A stretch of 35,654 nucleotides of DNA, taken from positions 1-35,654 of the forward strand of contig JAISSD010000064.1 in NCBI GenBank assembly GCA_031273295.1, given 5' to 3'. The notes beneath the pieces were generated by a model. That model worked only from the letters and a program-made list of their open reading frames with translations. It had not been told where the DNA came from and did not search any database. A program made the translations under genes and the position numbers. The stretch comes from Prevotella sp. Its GTDB lineage: Bacteria > Bacteroidota > Bacteroidia > Bacteroidales > Dysgonomonadaceae. How positions within the stretch are numbered: position 1 is the stretch's first letter; the number at the start of each line of letters is the position of its first letter. Below, piece by piece: positions 1 through 7,790 of this stretch.

Positions 1-409
1 ATCACTGATTTGGCACGGTATAAAAGCGCTGAACATACGGATGATGTGATAAAAAACTGGTTAAGAAACAGAAATACCATAGAATTATTGGGGATTTGGG
101 AATCTTTGCACAATCCGAATTTTAAACCCGTCGAATTCGACGGGTTTAGAATGGAAGCAGGATTGAATGGTTTTGTGAATTTGGCGTTACGGCAAAGCAG
201 TGGCGCGAGGCAAACCCCTCGCTGAAAGGCAACATCCGCGACTACGCCACCATCAACGGGCTGATTTGCCTCTCGAACATGGAAAACCTGAACGCCGTAT
301 TTATCAATGAAAACATACCGCAAAAGGAACGCCTGGTAAAGCTCAACAAAATTGCCATTCAGCAAATGACCGTATTGCACGAGGTTGAAAACAGAAAACT
401 GTTGCGGTA
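1..409 (+). pseudogene. KilA-N domain protein, degraded (5' end outside window)
   Basis: The reading frame open from base 2 or earlier encodes the KilA-N core (motifs DVIKNWLRNRNTIELLG and NPNFKP up to MEAGLNGF). It then jumps to VNLAL, so the middle of the protein is missing, and shifts frame near 190. The C-terminal part continues in another frame (VTAKQWREANPSLKGN to ENRKLLR) and stops at 407-409. In intact relatives the N-terminal DNA-binding domain and this C-terminal block are separated by more than 100 residues. I therefore infer a large internal deletion plus a small frameshift. KilA-N proteins are phage or mobile-element DNA-binding proteins of poorly known role. A near-perfect 34-base palindrome lies inside the coding part at 119-152. 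Confidence 0.75.
119..152. repeat. 34-bp palindrome inside KilA-N remnant 1
   Basis: The left arm is attttaaacccgtcgaa. The right arm is its reverse complement except for one base pair (tttagaat instead of tttaaaat). The centre is GAATTC. It encodes the segment from the F of NPNF to the M of FRME. The homologous site in the second remnant (715-748) is also palindromic with a different but symmetric sequence. Confidence 0.85.
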
Positions 410-614
410 AACTCCTTGCGTACCGGAAAAGCCCGCAAAAATCCGCATAATTCCGTTTGCTCGGAGCGTTGTTCTTTGCACGCAGACGACGCGGATTGAA
501 GGGATGAACGCAGATTATGGACGGCGAGTTTCGCATCCCCAATCGCTTCATTGGGGGTAAATGCGCCCCGTCTCCTGTCAATCCCGACAAGCGGTTGAAT
601 GAATAATTCAGGGG
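410..614. other. Spacer between the two KilA-N remnants
   Basis: About 200 bases with no convincing gene, RNA or terminator. It separates the C-terminal end of the first KilA-N remnant from the start of recognisable KilA-N homology in the second. Confidence 0.5.
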
Positions 615-892
615 AAAGACCGTACAGCCGACCCCAACGCCGTAATCGGAAACTGGTTGAGAAACAGAAATACCATAGAATTATTGGGGATTTGGGAATC
701 TTTGTACAATCCCAATTTTAAACCCCTCGAATTCGAGGGGTTTAAAATGGAGGCGGGACTGAATGCCTTTACCTTGTCCCCCTCAAAAGTGGGTAGATAC
801 CACACATGCTATCGGCGTCGTTTCAAAATCAGGTCGTTATGGCGGAACTTATGCTCACAGGAATATTGCTTTTAAGTTTGCCGGCCGGATTT
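615..892 (+). pseudogene. KilA-N domain protein remnant 2 (truncated, frameshifted)
   Basis: Homology begins at KDRTADPNAVIGNWLRN and runs through NPNFKPLEFEGFKMEAGLNAFTLSP. A frameshift follows near 780-786, after which the frame reads QKWVDTTHAIGVVSKSGRYG and YAHRNIAFKFA. Similarity ends just before the stop codon of the oppositely oriented transporter gene at 893. No start codon fits the family, and the C-terminal half is absent. About 115 bases at 648-765 are roughly 90 percent identical by eye to 50-170, so the two remnants are paralogous. Remnant 1 keeps the C-terminal block and remnant 2 keeps the middle block. Confidence 0.75.
715..748. repeat. 34-bp perfect palindrome inside KilA-N remnant 2
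   Basis: The left arm attttaaacccctcgaa is followed immediately by its exact reverse complement, with no loop and GAATTC at the centre. It sits at the same codons as the palindrome at 119-152. Compared with that copy, the G five bases left of the centre is a C and the partner C on the right is a G, so symmetry is kept while the protein changes from VEFDG to LEFEG. Confidence 0.9.
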
Positions 893-2251
893 CTATTGTT
901 CCTTGCTTTTATCCATCTTCCGAACCACTTTGCCATATATTGCGAGGGCGATGGCTGAAACCATTCCTATCCCGACAAAGACATACCAAATATAATGCGC
1001 ATTGGCCGTAGCGGCGGCATATTCTGCCTGCGAGGCAAATCCTTTGGGATCGGGACAATATCTTTCCAGAAGGAAACCCGACAAACCGAAAGCAAAGAGG
1101 TATGAAAAGAACGAATGCAGGTGGCTGAATCCCAAATAAAGCCCCTCTTCCCCTTTGGGCGACTGCAACGAGAAATATTCCAGGAAGCGTGGCGAAATAA
1201 AACACTCCGCCAGCGCCTGCATGGCAATACCGGCTATCATCATAAAGGCAACAGGATGCAAGCCCATCACGCAAGCGCTTCCTATTTGATTGCCAAACGA
1301 CATAACCAATGCGGAGAACGGGATGATCAGCATACCTATAGTCATTGACGTCAAAGCCTTGCGTTTCTTCATCAGCGAAGTGACAAAGTTGACGCACAAA
1401 AATACGACCAGCGGGTTTACATTGGCATACCATCCCGGCGAAGCTCCCTCCCCGATCATGCGAATCACGTATTTCGGCATGGTTGCGTACATCTGGCTCT
1501 GTATCATCCAGAAACCGCTGATTATAAGTATTAAAACAATCAGCCGTCCATTCCGGCAAACTTTCCATAAAGCCTTTCCTGTCTCGGCGAGGCTCTTTCC
1601 CTTGCCTTCCGTCTTCACGGATTTATAGAAAAAGAATACTGCAATCAATGCCAGAAATGTCATCGAAGCAGAGAAGAAATTGAGATACACAAGGCCTTCG
1701 TCGCCTATACTTCTGCGCAAGGGGTCCACAACCGTTTTCCCTGTAAACGCCCCGACATTTACCATCATATAGAAGATCGAATATCCGCGCGCGCGATTTT
1801 CCGATGTGGTCTCTCGCGCTACGGTTCCTGATATAACGGCTTTTATAAAAGCTCCTCCGATAACGACGAGCGCCAGTACAGGCGCGATACTCCAACGCAG
1901 ATAGCTTGTTTCAAGGCCTGTAAAGGCGGTCGTCATACCATATTCCACCAATCCGGCGCTTTCGAGCAGGGTCGGCAACAGGCCCAAACCGCCATATCCG
2001 ACGGTCAGCAAGGCGAAAGCCAGCATAATGGATGACCTGAATCCTATTTTGTCGGCGTATGCCCCTGCAAAAGTAGGCAGGAAATACAGCATGGCTGAAA
2101 ATATAGCCGATACAATACCGGCTTCGATGTCTGAAAAGCCCCAGACGTTGGATAAATAAAGGGTAATTACAATAAACACGGCATAATATGCCAGCCGCTC
2201 AAGTAATTCGACGGAATTGGCGACCCAAAAGGCTCTGGAAAATTTAATCAT
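893..2251 (-). CDS. POT/PTR-like MFS transporter (probable oligopeptide:H+ symporter family)
   Basis: A 452-residue, very hydrophobic protein with about 12 predicted membrane segments, placed in the inner membrane. The N-terminus (MIKFSRAFWVANSVELLERLAYYAVF) and the following SAIFSAMLYFLPTFAGAYADKIG block match bacterial POT/MFS transporters, in which an E-x-x-E-R motif in helix 1 is linked to proton coupling. Here the helix-1 motif reads ELLER. The frame is open upstream to 2386, but that extension is Arg-rich, crosses a GC palindrome and is unlike family N-termini, so I chose the ATG at 2251. Substrate is inferred from the family only. The stop lies against the end of KilA-N remnant 2. Confidence 0.8.
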   Translation of the reverse strand: MIKFSRAFWVANSVELLERLAYYAVFIVITLYLSNVWGFSDIEAGIVSAIFSAMLYFLPTFAGAYADKIGFRSSIMLAFALLTVGYGGLGLLPTLLESAGLVEYGMTTAFTGLETSYLRWSIAPVLALVVIGGAFIKAVISGTVARETTSENRARGYSIFYMMVNVGAFTGKTVVDPLRRSIGDEGLVYLNFFSASMTFLALIAVFFFYKSVKTEGKGKSLAETGKALWKVCRNGRLIVLILIISGFWMIQSQMYATMPKYVIRMIGEGASPGWYANVNPLVVFLCVNFVTSLMKKRKALTSMTIGMLIIPFSALVMSFGNQIGSACVMGLHPVAFMMIAGIAMQALAECFISPRFLEYFSLQSPKGEEGLYLGFSHLHSFFSYLFAFGLSGFLLERYCPDPKGFASQAEYAAATANAHYIWYVFVGIGMVSAIALAIYGKVVRKMDKSKEQ

Positions 2252-2353
2252 TGGATTCCGGAAAATTGTTAAAATAAAGCACCTGTTTAAATTTTTAAGG
2301 AATGTGATCTTGAGATATAAAACGGGCTGTTTTTCAGTCGAAAAGACGTAGAA

Positions 2354-2369
2354 ACGCGGCGCGCCGCGT
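2354..2369. repeat. 16-bp GC-rich perfect palindrome
   Basis: acgcggcgcgccgcgt is its own reverse complement. It lies about 100 bases upstream of the transporter start and inside the rejected N-terminal extension of that frame. It could be a repeated extragenic palindrome or a hairpin in the leader. There is no adjacent T-run to suggest a terminator. Confidence 0.6.
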
Positions 2370-2513
2370 CTGTGCAAACGATACAATTTCCGACAAGAGC
2401 CGTTTTAGAACCAAAGCGTTTCATTGACTAAAATTTAAACAGTTTCTAAACGAATAGCCGCAAAAATAAGAAAATAATCCTGTTTTCGAAGGCGGCAGTC
2501 TTTATGGAAGATG

Positions 2514-3668
2514 TTAATTAGGCCTTTTTAACTCTATACAGAAAACTGTACCCGCTCCCATCTCCGATGATTTCACATAGATTCTTCCCTTGTGATACGA
2601 CTCTATGATACGTTTGGCAAGAGACAGGCCTAGCCCCCAACCCCCTGCTTTTGTGGTATATCCGGGATTGAATACCGTTTTGAACCTGGATTTGGGAATT
2701 CCTTTTCCTGTGTCCCGAATCTCCAGGCTTACCGTTTTACCCCTGTCGGACAGTGTATAAATGATCCTGCCTTGTCCTCCCATTGCGTCCACTGCGTTTT
2801 TAGTCAGGTTTTCCAATACCCAGCTCAACAGGGGCTCGCTTAGGTTGATGCAGGAAGGGGCAGACGGCAGTTGAAGTTCAAAGGTCACTTTCTTTGAAAT
2901 CCTTTTTTCCAGATAGGATACCGACTGTCTTATGATTTCGTTTAGATCTTTTTGTTCCAACAAAGGCGTGGAACCGATTTTAGAAAACCGGTCGGCAATC
3001 TTCTGCAAACGATTCACATCTTTTTCCATGTCGGAAAGAATGGACTGGTCCGCGTTTTTGAGTTTCAGGTATTCCAGCCATGCCAATAATGAGGAAATCG
3101 GCGTGCCCAGCTGATGGGCGGTTTCTTTGGACAAGCCTACCCAAAGGCGGTTTTGCTCCATTCTCATCATTATAAACAAGGCGAAAAAAGCTGTTATCAT
3201 AAAAACAATCAGCACGCCCACCTGTATGCAAGGATATATTTGCAAACGCTTCAACGTGTACGAATCGTCATAATACAGCACATACTGGATGAAGTCTTCG
3301 GCCTCAATGATAATAGGCGCATGCTTTTTCTCGAAATCCTTTGCTTTCCGTTTCAAAAATTCCTGTCCGCCCGTTTCGGGCAGTTCCATATTTGTAGACG
3401 TATGGGAGCCGTCTTTCTTGTCGTATAAAATAACGGGAATGGTGGTATTGCTTTTCAGAACATGGAGAACCAGATTCATATTTGCGCCTTCCGTGTTGCC
3501 GTCCATTTCTTTAATCGCTTCGGCCCAGATCTCAACCTTGTTGCGCTCTTCTTCCGAGAGGTCTTTTACCAGATAATGAGATACGGCAAGCGAGCCGAAA
3601 GCTATTATCATGGCTATTGTCATGAAAAGGTATCGCAATAACATTCTGTTGTTCTCAAACATTTTCAT
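2514..3668 (-). CDS. Membrane sensor histidine kinase (orphan)
   Basis: A 384-residue two-component sensor kinase. A membrane segment at about residues 11-31 and another at about 147-168 flank a small extracytoplasmic region of about 110 residues. The kinase core follows: H-box KETAHQLGTPISS with H185 as likely phosphoacceptor, N-box ENLTKNAVDAMGG (287-298), G1 box DTGKGIP (319-325) and G2 box GWGLGL (343-348). No clear HAMP motif is visible. No response regulator lies next to it, so its partner is unknown. It follows maf by 87 bases on the same strand and may be read from the glsA-glsB-maf transcript. An alternative start, two codons downstream, is possible. Confidence 0.88.
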   Translation of the reverse strand: MKMFENNRMLLRYLFMTIAMIIAFGSLAVSHYLVKDLSEEERNKVEIWAEAIKEMDGNTEGANMNLVLHVLKSNTTIPVILYDKKDGSHTSTNMELPETGGQEFLKRKAKDFEKKHAPIIIEAEDFIQYVLYYDDSYTLKRLQIYPCIQVGVLIVFMITAFFALFIMMRMEQNRLWVGLSKETAHQLGTPISSLLAWLEYLKLKNADQSILSDMEKDVNRLQKIADRFSKIGSTPLLEQKDLNEIIRQSVSYLEKRISKKVTFELQLPSAPSCINLSEPLLSWVLENLTKNAVDAMGGQGRIIYTLSDRGKTVSLEIRDTGKGIPKSRFKTVFNPGYTTKAGGWGLGLSLAKRIIESYHKGRIYVKSSEMGAGTVFCIELKRPN

Positions 3669-3755
3669 GCGGTAAAGGTAATCGTTTTATTCTTAATGTA
3701 TTTCTTAATGAAAAAGATTAATAGTCCGCAAATCCGGTTAAAAAGACGCCTCCGG

Positions 3756-4334
3756 TTAAAATCCTTTTAATTCCCGATACAGCCGTTGTATGGGCAAACC
3801 CATGATATTGAAATAGGAACCCGAAATATGTTCTACCGCGATATAGCCTATCCATTCCTGCACGCCGTATGCTCCGGCTTTATCCAGTGGTTTATATTTG
3901 TTTACATAATATTCTATTTCGTCTTCTTCAAGTTTTGCAAATCTGACTTCCGACGATACGCCGAATGCTTTTTGCTTTTCTTTCGCGCTTATGCAGACCC
4001 CCGTTATCACCGTGTGCGTTTTGCCCGAGAGATTTCGGAGCATCTGTTTGGCGTCTTCGTCATCATAGGGCTTTCCGTATACTTTCCCGTCGAGCAGAAC
4101 GATTGTGTCGGCCGTGACGAGCAGGGTATTGTTTTCCAAATGATCTTTATACGCATCGGCCTTCGCCCTGGCAATGTGGATAACTATGTCTTCGCCTTGC
4201 AGATCATCGGGGTATGACTCGTCTATATCCGGCAGCGTTTTTATTTCGTAGTCGATATCCAGTCCCGACAGTAATTCTTTTCTGCGCGGAGAGTTGGAAG
4301 CCAATATGATTCTGTACGGGGATAAATCAAGCAT
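3756..4334 (-). CDS. maf: Maf-like nucleoside triphosphate pyrophosphatase
   Basis: A 192-residue protein of normal family length. Maf proteins hydrolyse dTTP/UTP or modified nucleotides to monophosphate plus pyrophosphate (house-cleaning). Diagnostic motifs are ILASNSPRRKELL near the N-terminus, VTADTIVLLDGKVYGKP with the catalytic Asp region, the SGKTHTVITGV block, and the C-terminal DKAGAYGVQEW segment with YFNIMGLP. The start codon overlaps the stop of the small upstream ORF as TAATG, suggesting coupled translation. The subfamily (YhdE-type dTTP/UTP versus YceF-type) is inferred as YhdE-like from the GAYGVQ motif. Confidence 0.92.
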   Translation of the reverse strand: MLDLSPYRIILASNSPRRKELLSGLDIDYEIKTLPDIDESYPDDLQGEDIVIHIARAKADAYKDHLENNTLLVTADTIVLLDGKVYGKPYDDEDAKQMLRNLSGKTHTVITGVCISAKEKQKAFGVSSEVRFAKLEEDEIEYYVNKYKPLDKAGAYGVQEWIGYIAVEHISGSYFNIMGLPIQRLYRELKGF

Positions 4335-4549
4335 TACAGGGAATCTTTGTAACGGTTTTTCAATTCCGGCGATTTCTTTTTTACATCCGGTCTGCAGGCA
4401 TACCCGCCAAGTCCTTTGCCTTCATCGGGAAAGGGAACTGATGAACTCTCTGTTTCAAGTGTCCGGGCAACGAATTTCAGAGCCGGTATAAAACCGTCAG
4501 TCTCTTTGAGTTCTATTGCTCCTGCGGGAGATTGTAAAAAAGCTTTCAT
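4334..4549 (-). CDS. Hypothetical 71-residue protein between glsB and maf
   Basis: Not recognised. The frame begins inside the last 53 bases of glsB and ends in a TAATG overlap with the maf start, an arrangement that favours real translation. The product begins MKAFLQSPAGAIELKETDG, has no membrane segment or signal peptide, and ends in a Lys-rich tail. It could instead be a chance frame in a 160-base gap. Confidence 0.4.
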   Translation of the reverse strand: MKAFLQSPAGAIELKETDGFIPALKFVARTLETESSSVPFPDEGKGLGGYACRPDVKKKSPELKNRYKDSL

Positions 4550-5561
4550 TTTTTTTCTTTGGTTTATCTTCGTATTTCGACCAACTCCAGTTTATCATCT
4601 GGCGCAGGCGTTTGAGGAATCGTTTCGACGGTTTATCCCTCAGGTAAGATTCTATGTGGCGCTTCTTTTTTTCTTCAAGAATTTCGTCTACATTAATAAG
4701 TATGCCTGTCTCTTCCACATTGCCAAAGGCGTCGTTTACAGCTGTGCCGAATACTTTCATCTGTGGCGAAAGGCTCATATAGGCATTTACAAGCGGCGGG
4801 ATGTTGAGTCCCAACCGGCGAACGGAAGTATTCAATATCTTGTAGTCGAACTTGAATGTGTCTTCGTCAAACAGCCGTATAAGCTTTTTCTCGTCCGTTG
4901 CTATCCGGAGCGCCTGTTTCGGCCAAACCAGCCTGTCGGAATCGGGGAAGTACTTACCCAGAAAATAGAGGATCATGTCGCGGGCCTGAGTATTGTAGGT
5001 ATCGTACATGGTCACTTTTCCAAAAAAATATTTCATGGACGGGTCAGCTACAGACAGCGCCCCCAATCCGTCCCACAGGTTATCGAGTGCAAATATGCCT
5101 TTCGATCCCGCAAGAGTGGACTGGTACTCCAGTGTGACAAACGAACGGCCCAGCTCGAAAGTATAGGGCAGGTATTCTTTTATAAATTTTTCAGAGAAAT
5201 GAAACAGATGCGACGTCGCCAAAATTGGTTCGCCGCTGTCGTCGAAACAAATATCCGGGCCGCAGATAAAACGGTATCCTCCTATTATTTCTTCTGCGTC
5301 GGGATTCCATACGATCAACTGCTTGTATGGATTATCCATTGTGTCGTACTCGTCTATGTCTGCGGCCTTGCCGGTGCCGCCTCCATAATACCGGAAAGCG
5401 ATCTCGCGCAGACGGCCTATCTCCAGCATTACATTCGGAGAATTGTGATGCGTAATTATATAGATCTCGTTATTAGCCTTGTTGGTATATCTCAGACGCT
5501 TGTCTTTCGTCAGTTCGGCTTTTAAGAAACGTTTATCTACCGGCGATATGATTGTTTCCAT
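4497..5561 (-). CDS. glsB: GlsB-like glycine N-acyltransferase (GNAT/OlsB-type)
   Basis: A 354-residue acyltransferase resembling the ornithine-lipid enzyme OlsB and its Bacteroides counterpart GlsB, which N-acylates glycine with a 3-hydroxy fatty acid from acyl-ACP. Supporting segments are the long GNAT-like N-terminal part (NVMLEIGRLREIAFRYYGGGTG, then IVWNPDAEEIIGGYRFICG), FELGRSFV, and a C-terminal region with LGLNIPPLVNAYMSLSPQMK. It starts 3 bases after the glsA stop, so the pair is co-transcribed and the order O-acyltransferase then N-acyltransferase is clear. The C-terminus after the KKK stretch is low-complexity and overlaps the small ORF downstream. A 369-residue frame open on the opposite strand here is a shadow. 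The gls assignment rests on family resemblance and pairing. Confidence 0.82.
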   Translation of the reverse strand: METIISPVDKRFLKAELTKDKRLRYTNKANNEIYIITHHNSPNVMLEIGRLREIAFRYYGGGTGKAADIDEYDTMDNPYKQLIVWNPDAEEIIGGYRFICGPDICFDDSGEPILATSHLFHFSEKFIKEYLPYTFELGRSFVTLEYQSTLAGSKGIFALDNLWDGLGALSVADPSMKYFFGKVTMYDTYNTQARDMILYFLGKYFPDSDRLVWPKQALRIATDEKKLIRLFDEDTFKFDYKILNTSVRRLGLNIPPLVNAYMSLSPQMKVFGTAVNDAFGNVEETGILINVDEILEEKKKRHIESYLRDKPSKRFLKRLRQMINWSWSKYEDKPKKKNESFFTISRRSNRTQRD

Positions 5562-5564
5562 CTA

Positions 5565-6395
5565 TTATCTGTTTGATTTTGCCAAGTTGTATGCCTTTTC
5601 TTTTACGTATTCCGCCCATTGCGCGGCATTTACGGAGTTGTCGAATGTTGAATATGGAATAGGCTCGCCAAATGTGATGGAAAAGCGCGTATTCCTGTTT
5701 TTAAACATTTCATCGGGTAAAAGGATCAGTTCCGCATTGAACTTTATTCCCAATCGCTTTCTTATATTTGCAAATCTGTAAAAGATATTTGAATTTTTCC
5801 CGTCAAAGTAGACAGGGACAATATCTCTTCCGGATTCGACAGCTTTCAGTATGAAATTCTTTTGCCACGGCAAATCGTATATTGCTCCTTTTTCCTTGCG
5901 GGAACAAAGTCCTGCGGGAAAAGTTATGATCTGGTCGTCGGAATCATAAGCCTCGTTCAACGCGACGACTGCCTGCTTCGATTGTCTCCCGTATTTATTC
6001 ACGGGAAGGAAGACCGGTTGCAGATTCCTTATAAAATAAAGGACGTCGTTTACCACATATTTTATCTTTTTGTCATACTTCCCGCCTATAACGGCAGACA
6101 GGCAAATGCCGTCAAGCCCTCCAAGAGGGTGGTTGGAAGCAAAGATGAAACGCCTGTTTTCCGGGATATTTTCAAGGCCTCTGACGTCAAGCGTCAGATT
6201 GAAATATCCGGTGACGGCTTGCATAAAATCAACCCCTTCCCTGTCCGCGTATATCCTGAGTATTTCATTTAACTCATCAATATGAATTTTGCGCTTTAGA
6301 TAGTTTATAACAACGCGAGGTATCCTGTTATAAATCTTTGGAGCCTTTTTTTTCAGGACTTTATCCAAATCCAGTATAAGCGGTTCTCGATTCAT
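5565..6395 (-). CDS. glsA: GlsA-like lysophospholipid/glycine-lipid O-acyltransferase (PlsC family)
   Basis: A 276-residue member of the PlsC/1-acylglycerol-phosphate acyltransferase superfamily. The catalytic block is ASNHPLGGLDG: the His and Asp are spaced by five residues rather than the usual four, as I recall for hemolysin-like members in Bacteroidota. The second motif is FPAGLCSRK in place of FPEG-type sequence, and VPVYFDGKNSN is a further conserved block. By analogy with Bacteroides GlsA it would add the second acyl chain to monoacyl glycine to give glycine lipids in the membrane. It is the first gene of a minus-strand run (glsA, glsB, small ORF, maf, possibly the kinase). TAATTTTG on the minus strand at 6425-6418 may be its -7 box. 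Confidence 0.83.
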   Translation of the reverse strand: MNREPLILDLDKVLKKKAPKIYNRIPRVVINYLKRKIHIDELNEILRIYADREGVDFMQAVTGYFNLTLDVRGLENIPENRRFIFASNHPLGGLDGICLSAVIGGKYDKKIKYVVNDVLYFIRNLQPVFLPVNKYGRQSKQAVVALNEAYDSDDQIITFPAGLCSRKEKGAIYDLPWQKNFILKAVESGRDIVPVYFDGKNSNIFYRFANIRKRLGIKFNAELILLPDEMFKNRNTRFSITFGEPIPYSTFDNSVNAAQWAEYVKEKAYNLAKSNR

Positions 6396-6476
6396 TTCTG
6401 AAAATTCATATAAAATACAAAATTAATTGATTTCAAGTTATTATTACTTTAAAAAATCAATAAATAATGGCAACGA

Positions 6477-6509
6477 TTGTGTTTTAATTGATTTCACCTG
6501 TTATATTTG
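6477..6509 (+). promoter_or_regulatory. Bacteroidota-type promoter of the thioredoxin gene
   Basis: TTG at 6477-6479 and TATATTTG at 6502-6509 are 22 bases apart, near the Bacteroidota -33/-7 pattern. The start codon follows 33 bases after the -7 box. Confidence 0.55.
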
Positions 6510-6542
6510 TGTTTCCATTACAAGATTTAAAACGGTAAAACA

Positions 6543-6977
6543 ATGAAAACCGGAACTTTATTCCCGTTTTTGAGCATTGCATTGTCAGGTATGTTCATTC
6601 CGGCTGGCGTTGATGTATCCGCCGAGACAAAGGATAAACCGAAAGAGAAATCGCCTGTTGTAACGTTGTCTGCGTTAAATTACGGGAGTGAAACATCAAA
6701 GGGACTTGTCCTTGTGGACTTTTGGGCCGCATGGTGCAGGCCTTGCCGCCGTCTGGCTCCCATACTGGACGAGATAGCCGTGGAATACAGGGGTTCGGTG
6801 AAGATATGCAAGGTAAATGTAGACAATTACAAAAAGTTTTCTATTGACAAGGGCGTACAGGCGCTGCCGACCATAATTGTTTACAGGGCCGGCAAAGAAG
6901 TAGACCGCGTTACGGGCCAGGCGGGGAAAGATAAACTGGTGAAAGTGATCGAATCGTATGCGGCAAAAGATGACTGA
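6543..6977 (+). CDS. Exported thioredoxin-fold protein
   Basis: A 144-residue protein with an N-terminal signal peptide (hydrophobic to about residue 26) followed by a single thioredoxin domain. The redox site is WCRPC (W64 to C68) in the context VDFWAAWCRPCRRLAP, and the cis-proline is P109 in QALPTII. It should act in the periplasm in disulfide exchange. The partner and electron source are not visible here. It stands alone on the plus strand, divergent from glsA, and its last 97 bases overlap the cvpA frame on the other strand. The R-P pair between the cysteines is less common than the G-P of cytosolic thioredoxin. Confidence 0.88.
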   Translation: MKTGTLFPFLSIALSGMFIPAGVDVSAETKDKPKEKSPVVTLSALNYGSETSKGLVLVDFWAAWCRPCRRLAPILDEIAVEYRGSVKICKVNVDNYKKFSIDKGVQALPTIIVYRAGKEVDRVTGQAGKDKLVKVIESYAAKDD

Positions 6978-7471
6978 TCAATCCAATCGAAACGGAGGTA
7001 GGGGATCACAGCCTTTGCTATTTTTGTTATAAAAGGGTAGGTATGGGAATGTTCTCGCGTGTCCTCTTTTATTATCTGCTTGTGCCGGTCAAACTCTGTT
7101 ACAAGATTCAGTACGATACTGAATACGATAATCCATTTGGCGGCACAAAACAACGCGCCTGCGAGCCTGTTCAGCATGGTCATCTTTAGCGCGTCGACAA
7201 ACGACTCAAGCAGTTTTCCCGCAAAGAACAAAACCACGAGTATGGCAATAAACGCGACAAGATAGGACAGGGGACCTATTATATGAGACGGGCCGCCGGT
7301 CAGGTTGATCAGCCGGGGAGCAATGAATCCGGACAGTTTTCCCGCGAAGACAGCTCCCAATACAATTCCGGCGAGAGCGGCGGTTTGCATCACCAATCCC
7401 GAAAAGAATCCTTTTATCAGCGTTATCAACACCAGAATTACAACCACCAGATCGAACCAATTTAATTCCAT
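6881..7471 (-). CDS. CvpA family membrane protein
   Basis: A 196-residue protein with four predicted membrane helices. The start MELNWFDLVVVILVLITLIKGFFSG and the segment AGKLLESFVDALKMTMLNRLAGALFCAAKW match the CvpA/colicin V production family, whose molecular role is unresolved. The ATG at 7471 is preferred over an upstream in-frame TTG at 7480. Family members usually end soon after the YPFITKIAKAVIPYLR block. Here the frame runs about 37 residues further and overlaps the thioredoxin gene tail to tail. The extension reads like antisense thioredoxin sequence, so an ancestral stop may have been lost. Confidence 0.85.
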   Translation of the reverse strand: MELNWFDLVVVILVLITLIKGFFSGLVMQTAALAGIVLGAVFAGKLSGFIAPRLINLTGGPSHIIGPLSYLVAFIAILVVLFFAGKLLESFVDALKMTMLNRLAGALFCAAKWIIVFSIVLNLVTEFDRHKQIIKEDTREHSHTYPFITKIAKAVIPYLRFDWIDQSSFAAYDSITFTSLSFPAWPVTRSTSLPAL

Positions 7472-7490
7472 AACTACCAACGATAAACAA

Positions 7491-7515
7491 CAAAAGTAAG
7501 AATTAATATTAATTC
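7491..7515 (-). promoter_or_regulatory. cvpA -7 box with adjacent palindrome
   Basis: On the minus strand TACTTTTG (7498-7491) fits the Bacteroidota -7 box and lies 19 bases before the cvpA ATG. Immediately upstream is a 16-base perfect palindrome, gaattaatattaattc (7500-7515), which could be an operator or chance AT symmetry. No clear -33 box is seen. Confidence 0.4.
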
Positions 7516-7555
7516 CTACTTTATTTGCCTGAACAAAATATCTTTTTACAAGCTG

Positions 7556-7708
7556 TTATTTGCTGTATTCGTCTGAAACCGAAAGTTTAGCCCTGCCTTT
7601 GGCCCTGCGGGATGCAAGCACTCTGCGCCCGTTTGCCGTAGCCATTCTCGAGCGAAAACCATGTTTGTTTTTTCTCTTTCTGTTTGATGGTTGAAAAGTT
7701 CTTTTCAT
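7556..7708 (-). CDS. rpmH: 50S ribosomal protein L34
   Basis: A 50-residue, very basic protein beginning [20 protein letters not shown] and continuing with [20 protein letters not shown], the unmistakable L34 signature. It is a structural component of the large ribosomal subunit. Its length is normal. It has its own promoter (7755-7786) and no rnpA or dnaA gene beside it, unlike the classical rpmH-rnpA arrangement. Confidence 0.97.
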   Translation of the reverse strand: MKRTFQPSNRKRKNKHGFRSRMATANGRRVLASRRAKGRAKLSVSDEYSK

Positions 7709-7754
7709 CGCTGTATATATTTTCTGTTATTATTCTTCCCTCAGTTTCGGGTTG

Positions 7755-7786
7755 CAAAAATAGGATGTTTATTTAATATAAGCAAA
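7755..7786 (-). promoter_or_regulatory. rpmH promoter
   Basis: On the minus strand TTTG (7786-7783), a 20-base spacer and TATTTTTG (7762-7755) match the Bacteroidota -33/-7 consensus. The -7 box is 46 bases upstream of the rpmH start, and the -33 box begins just after the folA stop. Confidence 0.75.
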
Positions 7787-7790
7787 AATA

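Noticed and set aside
4416-5525. 369-codon open frame on the plus strand
   Set aside because: It is antisense to glsB, which has clear family motifs, a 3-base gap to glsA and a matching operon. The plus-strand translation has no recognisable domain.
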